Shown: piece after piece, positions 60,180 through 64,000 of the stretch | Numbering within the stretch: the stretch's first letter is position 1 | How the letters are laid out: each line of letters opens with the position of its first letter | Source: Phaffia rhodozyma | Taxonomy: Eukaryota; Basidiomycota; Tremellomycetes; Cystofilobasidiales; Mrakiaceae | Direction of reading: 5' to 3' | NCBI GenBank assembly: GCA_014706385.1 | Contig: JACGZH010000006.1 | Location: 1,711,001 to 1,775,000 of the forward strand | Length of the DNA: 64,000 nucleotides | Position numbers and translations under genes: made by a program | The notes under the pieces: model-generated | Seen by the model: the letters and a program-made list of their open reading frames with translations, nothing else | What the model was told of the DNA's origin: nothing | Databases searched by the model: none

Positions 60180-63130
60180 CATCATCATGAAGTAAATCTC
60201 ACAACGAAACACGCAACAGAACGACTCCTTCTCGCTTCCATCCATTCTCTGTCACTTCCGTCCTCTTCCGTCCACCTCGACTTTGTTCAGAACTGCCAGT
60301 GGGCAGCCCTGGCAGACAACAGGACGACAGCAAGATGACTGAGAAGACGGCCAGCGGCAGACGGACCGAGGTGCTTGGTCCACCGGTCGATCAGCTCGTT
60401 CGCCCGGCAGTCGATCGCCCCGCCGGTGGTGAGGATGAAGGGCTCGAAGGGAAGATAGATCCGGTTCGCATAGGTCTGTACCTTTTCTTTTGCTTTCCCG
60501 TCCAGGATCGCGACGACCGCTTGGTGGGCTGGGTCGAGCTGGACACCGGGCGGGTCGTTCCGTCTGGCGAACCGAGTGGCAAAGGCTGATCTGTTTTGTT
60601 TGGCGGCCTGTGGGTACAGATGGGTCCGTCTGGCGATCTCTCGTGCGGCGTCGGATGCGATCGAGACTACAGCGACGTCGATCTCGACGACACCGTCGGG
60701 CGAAGTGATCCGGAGATCGGTCCGCATGGAGGTGCCAGGGACAAGTGGTTCGTTCTCTACGTTGAACATGCTGTTCGCAGCGAGCGACTTGTGTACTAAC
60801 CGCTTGATGTTGCCGTGTCTAGCGAGGGTGTCTGGGTTGCGGCCGTGGCAGACCTCGTCGTGTCCGTAGTGGTTCTGGTGGTGGCAGCTGTTGCAGAGGT
60901 CGGACCGGCCGGGGCAGAAGGTGAGGAAGTGGAGACCGGCGGCGATGTGGACGTCTCTGAGGGAGAGCGAGGAGGTGAAGGGGATGATGTTGAGCCATCT
61001 GCGGCCGAGGAACGTCGCGTTTTCAGCCAGTGAGTCCTGTTGATGCTGTGAGAGCTGAGAAAGGAGAATGCTCAGCTTGTGTTCGACCATGCTGTTTGTT
61101 CTAGCCCTTTGGGACATTGGCTGGACGTCCGACATGTCAAAGCCGCCGAGGATGGGTGCGATGATGGTGTCTGCTGCCTCGTTTGCGGCCTGATAGGCGA
61201 GTGGGGCGACGTCGGCGAACGAGAGCACACCGAGGCCGCCGAACCGGGTGGGGAGCTGGATGATGGCTCTGTCGGTGTCGAGTCGACGGGGAGAGTTCCG
61301 GATGAGGAGAACCGCCTCGGTGAGTGCGTCGTCTAGTGCAGTCCATGGGTGATCGAGATCTGACGTGTCTAGTGTTCGTTGGAGGTGCCGCAGGTTCATC
61401 TGGACGCATCGACGGAGAAGCAAGAGACCGTGCTGGTAGTGGAGGCTGGGCAGTTTCCGGATGATGGCAAGCTCGTGGTGGATCTTGCGTTGGAGGAAGG
61501 CCGCTCGGAACTGTGTGCTGCCGATGGCGGTGCCGAGAAGCTCGAGGCCATGGGACTCGATAGAAAACAGGTCATGTATCTTTGACTTTGATTTGTTTAG
61601 TGATAAAGATGTGCTACTTGCTTCTACGAACGCGATGACTTTCTCGAGTGCTCCAGAGTCATTTGTCAGGATGAACACATCATCTAGATAGCTGACGACC
61701 AGACCGTCGAGGCCTACAAACTGACGAAGCTGAGACATGAACCGTCTGATGGCAAGAGAAAAGAAGAGAGGCCCGAACGGATCGCCCTGTCTGACCCCCT
61801 GCTGGGAAGCCATCGTGACGACCTGGCCGTCTGATCCGGTACAGACCAGAGTGGTATGCTCACCGTATGCCCACCGACCGGCCCGATAGAGCTCGGGAGC
61901 CCAGTCCTTGAGTCCGTCGGCGAGGTCTCGTCTGCTGACAGTGTTGAACGCGTTAGAAAAGTCCAGACTGACGAGGTGGTTGTAAGTGCCACGGAGATCA
62001 CCTCTCGTTGCCTCGTCAACCAGTCTGACGATCGGCTCGACTCCGCCCTTGGAGCCGACGCCAAGCTGACAGTCTAGGAGCATGGTCTGTCTGAGTCTGG
62101 CCTTGAGAAGGATCTTGCTTACCAGCCGATAGAGCAGCTCGCCCACCGCGATCGGTCTGACCCCGCCGCCTGTCTTTTCGAGAGGAGTCAGTCTGGAAAC
62201 ACAGAGAAGCTGGATGCCGGGTGCTGTACCCTGAGAGATCTGACCGGTAAGCACACGGACCATCTCACGGACAGGCTGCCGGGCGAGGGCAAGGGAAAGC
62301 AGAGGCTGAGTCCAGCCAGAGATACCGGGAGAGGTCTCTCTGGAGAACTTGGCAAACGCAGGGAGAACGGCTTGCTCTTCCGGGCTGTCGCCAGGATGAG
62401 GGCCAGCACGAGACGAAAACGGAGAGGGGTCACCGGATGGATGTTTTGCATGCAACCTCGCCATCACATCCTCACTCAGAGGAAGGACAGGAGACCGGTC
62501 GGAAAGCAGACTGGCAGCACGAGAGAGATAGCCAGAAGAGACCTGTCTGCCGACGGCATGCTTGAGATCACCAGGCCGACGATCGCCAGCAGAGCGAGAG
62601 GAGTGCTCCGGCCAAGACACAGCAGGGTATGCTCGCAGCCTGGCAGCCGAGTTGACGCCAGGAGCAAAGCCAGGGACAAGGCCGGCTTTTGGGAGACAGA
62701 GAAAGTCAAACAGAGTGTGCTCACTGGGCTTTGAGACATAGGCGAACGCCATCCGCTCTGCTGCATCTTGGAAGGCCTTGAGCTGGCGACCGTGGAGAGG
62801 CTTGCTCGCGGTGGGCAGTCTGACGAGGGAGAGGAAGCGGTCAAGGAGGGATGTGTGGGATGTGTGGAAGGATGCGAGGTCGATGGCCTGGTCGATCTGG
62901 TCGAGGGCAGCGGTGTCGGACGCGGTGTCTGCAGGAGAAGGCGGAAGGGAGGGAGACCGGGGAGGCAAGGGAGAGGGAGGAAGAGATGGAGAGGCAGGGC
63001 ATCAGGCACGGCGACAAGTGGAGAAGCAGGTGCAGGAGCGAGTGCAGAGACAGGCACGAGATCAGGACCAGGAGAAAGCGACTCGGCTGGGTGGATGGAA
63101 GAAAAAGAGTCGATGGAGGACGACGGAGGG
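60180..63130 (-). mobile_element. Telomere-associated non-LTR retrotransposon (REL-endonuclease class)
   Basis: This element has one long ORF with an R2/CRE-like layout (reverse transcriptase, then CCHC, then restriction-like endonuclease) and no terminal direct repeats that I can see. It lies inside subtelomeric repeats and points with its 3' end toward the chromosome interior. The limits are estimates: the left edge is taken where polypurine sequence starts, the right edge where G/T-rich sequence begins. Fungal relatives known to sit at telomeres are Cnl1 of Cryptococcus and the MoTeR elements of Magnaporthe. Placement in that group is inferred from architecture and location, not from a tree. 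Confidence 0.8.
60287..62968 (-). CDS. Reverse transcriptase with C-terminal CCHC and restriction-like endonuclease
   Basis: This frame has 893 open codons (numbered from a TTG at 62968) without any stop. Reverse transcriptase motifs: RPIAVGELLYRLVSKIL (271-), QLGVGSKGGVEPIVR (301-), SLDFSNAFNTVSRRD (334-), QGVRQGDPFGPLFFSLAI (390-), and the catalytic SYLDDVF with YLDD at 427-430, instead of the common YADD. A thumb-like region follows, then CNSCHHQNHYGHDEVC (692-707, CX2CX7HX3C), RHGNIKRLV, and the endonuclease core RTDLRITSPDGVVEIDVAV (749-767; Asp in RTD and in EID). This order is that of R2/CRE-type enzymes. The frame has no ATG before residue 73 (62752), and an upstream stop lies near 63003. 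A frameshift from the neighbouring frame or a non-AUG start is therefore needed for the natural N-terminus. Confidence 0.9.
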   Translation of the reverse strand: MPPRSPSLPPSPADTASDTAALDQIDQAIDLASFHTSHTSLLDRFLSLVRLPTASKPLHGRQLKAFQDAAERMAFAYVSKPSEHTLFDFLCLPKAGLVPGFAPGVNSAARLRAYPAVSWPEHSSRSAGDRRPGDLKHAVGRQVSSGYLSRAASLLSDRSPVLPLSEDVMARLHAKHPSGDPSPFSSRAGPHPGDSPEEQAVLPAFAKFSRETSPGISGWTQPLLSLALARQPVREMVRVLTGQISQGTAPGIQLLCVSRLTPLEKTGGGVRPIAVGELLYRLVSKILLKARLRQTMLLDCQLGVGSKGGVEPIVRLVDEATRGDLRGTYNHLVSLDFSNAFNTVSRRDLADGLKDWAPELYRAGRWAYGEHTTLVCTGSDGQVVTMASQQGVRQGDPFGPLFFSLAIRRFMSQLRQFVGLDGLVVSYLDDVFILTNDSGALEKVIAFVEASSTSLSLNKSKSKIHDLFSIESHGLELLGTAIGSTQFRAAFLQRKIHHELAIIRKLPSLHYQHGLLLLRRCVQMNLRHLQRTLDTSDLDHPWTALDDALTEAVLLIRNSPRRLDTDRAIIQLPTRFGGLGVLSFADVAPLAYQAANEAADTIIAPILGGFDMSDVQPMSQRARTNSMVEHKLSILLSQLSQHQQDSLAENATFLGRRWLNIIPFTSSLSLRDVHIAAGLHFLTFCPGRSDLCNSCHHQNHYGHDEVCHGRNPDTLARHGNIKRLVHKSLAANSMFNVENEPLVPGTSMRTDLRITSPDGVVEIDVAVVSIASDAAREIARRTHLYPQAAKQNRSAFATRFARRNDPPGVQLDPAHQAVVAILDGKAKEKVQTYANRIYLPFEPFILTTGGAIDCRANELIDRWTKHLGPSAAGRLLSHLAVVLLSARAAHWQF

Positions 63131-63916
63131 CTAGAAAAGGGTTAGGGGAGGGGGGTCTGGGGGGAGGGGTGTGCTTTTTTTTGTGCTTTTTTTGTAGGTT
63201 TTTGTGGGTTTTTGTGGGTTTGTGTGGGCCAACGGGGCAAGATGCATGCATAGGGCAGATAGTATGGTAGTGCAGTATGTACAACATGGAACGACGCGAA
63301 AAAGATGGCAGATACAAAGCAAAGACACGTCGAAAACACAAGAAACCACAGAAAGAACACGTCACCTTTTGTGGTCTTTTTTCGGTATTTCTCGGGGTGC
63401 ACGCGGCCGATCGGGGCAAACACGGTGTCGTTCGGTCGGGCTGGACGATGTGCATCGAACGGTGGGCGGCTTGGGTGGGACTGACTGTGGGGGATGCGGC
63501 GAAAAACGCGGAAAACGAGTGAAAAAGACGATCTCGCGAACGGGCCATCCGTTCTGGCTGCCGTCAACGGGGGCACTGTTTGTTTTCGATGCTCCACACA
63601 GATGGCCATCGAGCGTGGCAAACTGGGAGTGCTCGATTTTTTGTGTTCCGAGGTGTATTGGCCGAGGAGGGTGGAAAAAACGGGGTGGGCACGGTCTGTG
63701 GCGGGTGGTGTGGGCGGTGTTTGTGGAAATGGGCAAAAATGGGGATGGGTGTGGGCAAAGGTGGTGGTTAGGGTTGTTTGTGGGTTGGTAGGATAGGAGG
63801 GGGTAGGGTCTACTAGGGAATACTAGGATGCATTAGGAAATGATGGGAAACGATTAGGGAAATTACGTAACGGCCGGTGCCGCGAGTCGTGTGGTTGACA
63901 AGGGTGGCATGGGGGG
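62969..63916. other. 5' side of the retroelement and G/T-rich subtelomeric sequence
   Basis: Minus-strand sequence from 63130 to 62940 in another frame encodes a Ser/Pro/Ala-rich peptide (SSIDSFSSIHPAESLSPGPD), which may be the true N-terminus of the element. Bases 63170-63230 are runs of T and G (TTTTTGTGGG units). From about 63780 the sequence has AGGATAGGAGG, GGGTAGGG, TACTAGGG and GATTAGGG, degenerate telomere-like motifs on the + strand. Confidence 0.5.
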
Positions 63917-64000
63917 GTGTAACATGGGTTAGGGAAATGTGATGTGTATTAGGGAATGTGTAACATGGGTTAGGGAAATGTGATGTGTATTAGGAAAATG
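63917..64000 (+). repeat. 41-bp subtelomeric tandem repeat containing GGGTTAGGG
   Basis: Two copies of a 41-base unit start at 63917 and 63958. Each contains GGGTTAGGG and TATTAGG(G). The second copy runs into the window edge, so the array probably continues to the right. Confidence 0.9.

Noticed and set aside
63131..63796. Overlapping frames on both strands near the right edge
   Set aside because: G/T- and A/C-rich subtelomeric sequence stays open by composition; no domain or consistent codon pattern was seen.

Overview
The window reads as the right end of a chromosome from an intron-dense fungus. Almost every gene is split by short GT-AG introns (about 50 to 340 bp), several internal exons are under 25 nt, intergenic DNA is pyrimidine- or purine-rich, and the protein families are fungal: Tim54, Sec72, Msb1-like, Psg1-like tails and NUP permease-like. 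The relatives I recognise point to a basidiomycete yeast. A Tremellomycetes or Cystofilobasidiales-type organism such as Phaffia is possible from intron density and moderate GC, but that is only an inference.

From left to right: an edge-truncated MFS transporter exon (156-300, -); an SV2/SVOP-type MFS transporter with a run of microexons (1069-4242, -); the mitochondrial AFG1-type AAA ATPase (4825-7665, +); an Msb1/Mug8-type morphogenesis protein (7998-11977, -); complex I subunit ESSS/NDUFB11 (12765-13681, -) back to back with TIM54 (13926-15484, +); the actin-interacting protein AIP1 (17045-19809, -); a 1340-residue multi-KH RNA-binding protein (21472-26107, +); class II DAHP synthase (27032-29203, -) back to back with a TBC1D20/Gyp8-type RabGAP (29388-32171, +); a small unknown membrane protein (32415-33396, -); an Mtm1/SLC25A39-type carrier (34233-35841, +); NTF2 (36412-37573, +); a CorA/Alr1/Mnr2-type Mg2+ channel (37889-41894, +); NMN adenylyltransferase (43184-45685, -); a 300-bp perfect (CA)150 microsatellite in the NMNAT/SEC72 gap; SEC72 (47481-48940, +); an SLC35F-type transporter (49239-51304, -); a conserved single-pass membrane protein (51786-54258, +); an intron-containing tRNA-His (54980-55072, -); and a secreted histidine acid phosphatase (55473-57467, -).

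Mitochondrial functions recur (AFG1, ESSS, TIM54, MTM1), but there is no gene cluster for a single pathway. Gene order alternates strands, giving several short divergent promoters.

From about 58.4 kb onward the sequence becomes subtelomeric. A NUP-type purine nucleoside permease gene has lost its 5' third exactly where a GGGTTAGGG motif appears. It is followed by about 0.7 kb of polypurine DNA with a 15-bp tandem repeat. Next comes an open 893-codon reverse transcriptase with a C-terminal CCHC and restriction-like endonuclease (a telomere-style non-LTR retrotransposon), and then G-rich degenerate TTAGGG-containing repeats up to the window edge. The element points with its 3' end toward the chromosome interior, the orientation expected if it was added onto a chromosome end. 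This chromosome-end structure is the most interesting part of the window. The run of microexons in the MFS gene and the CA/CT repeats abutting 3' splice sites are next.
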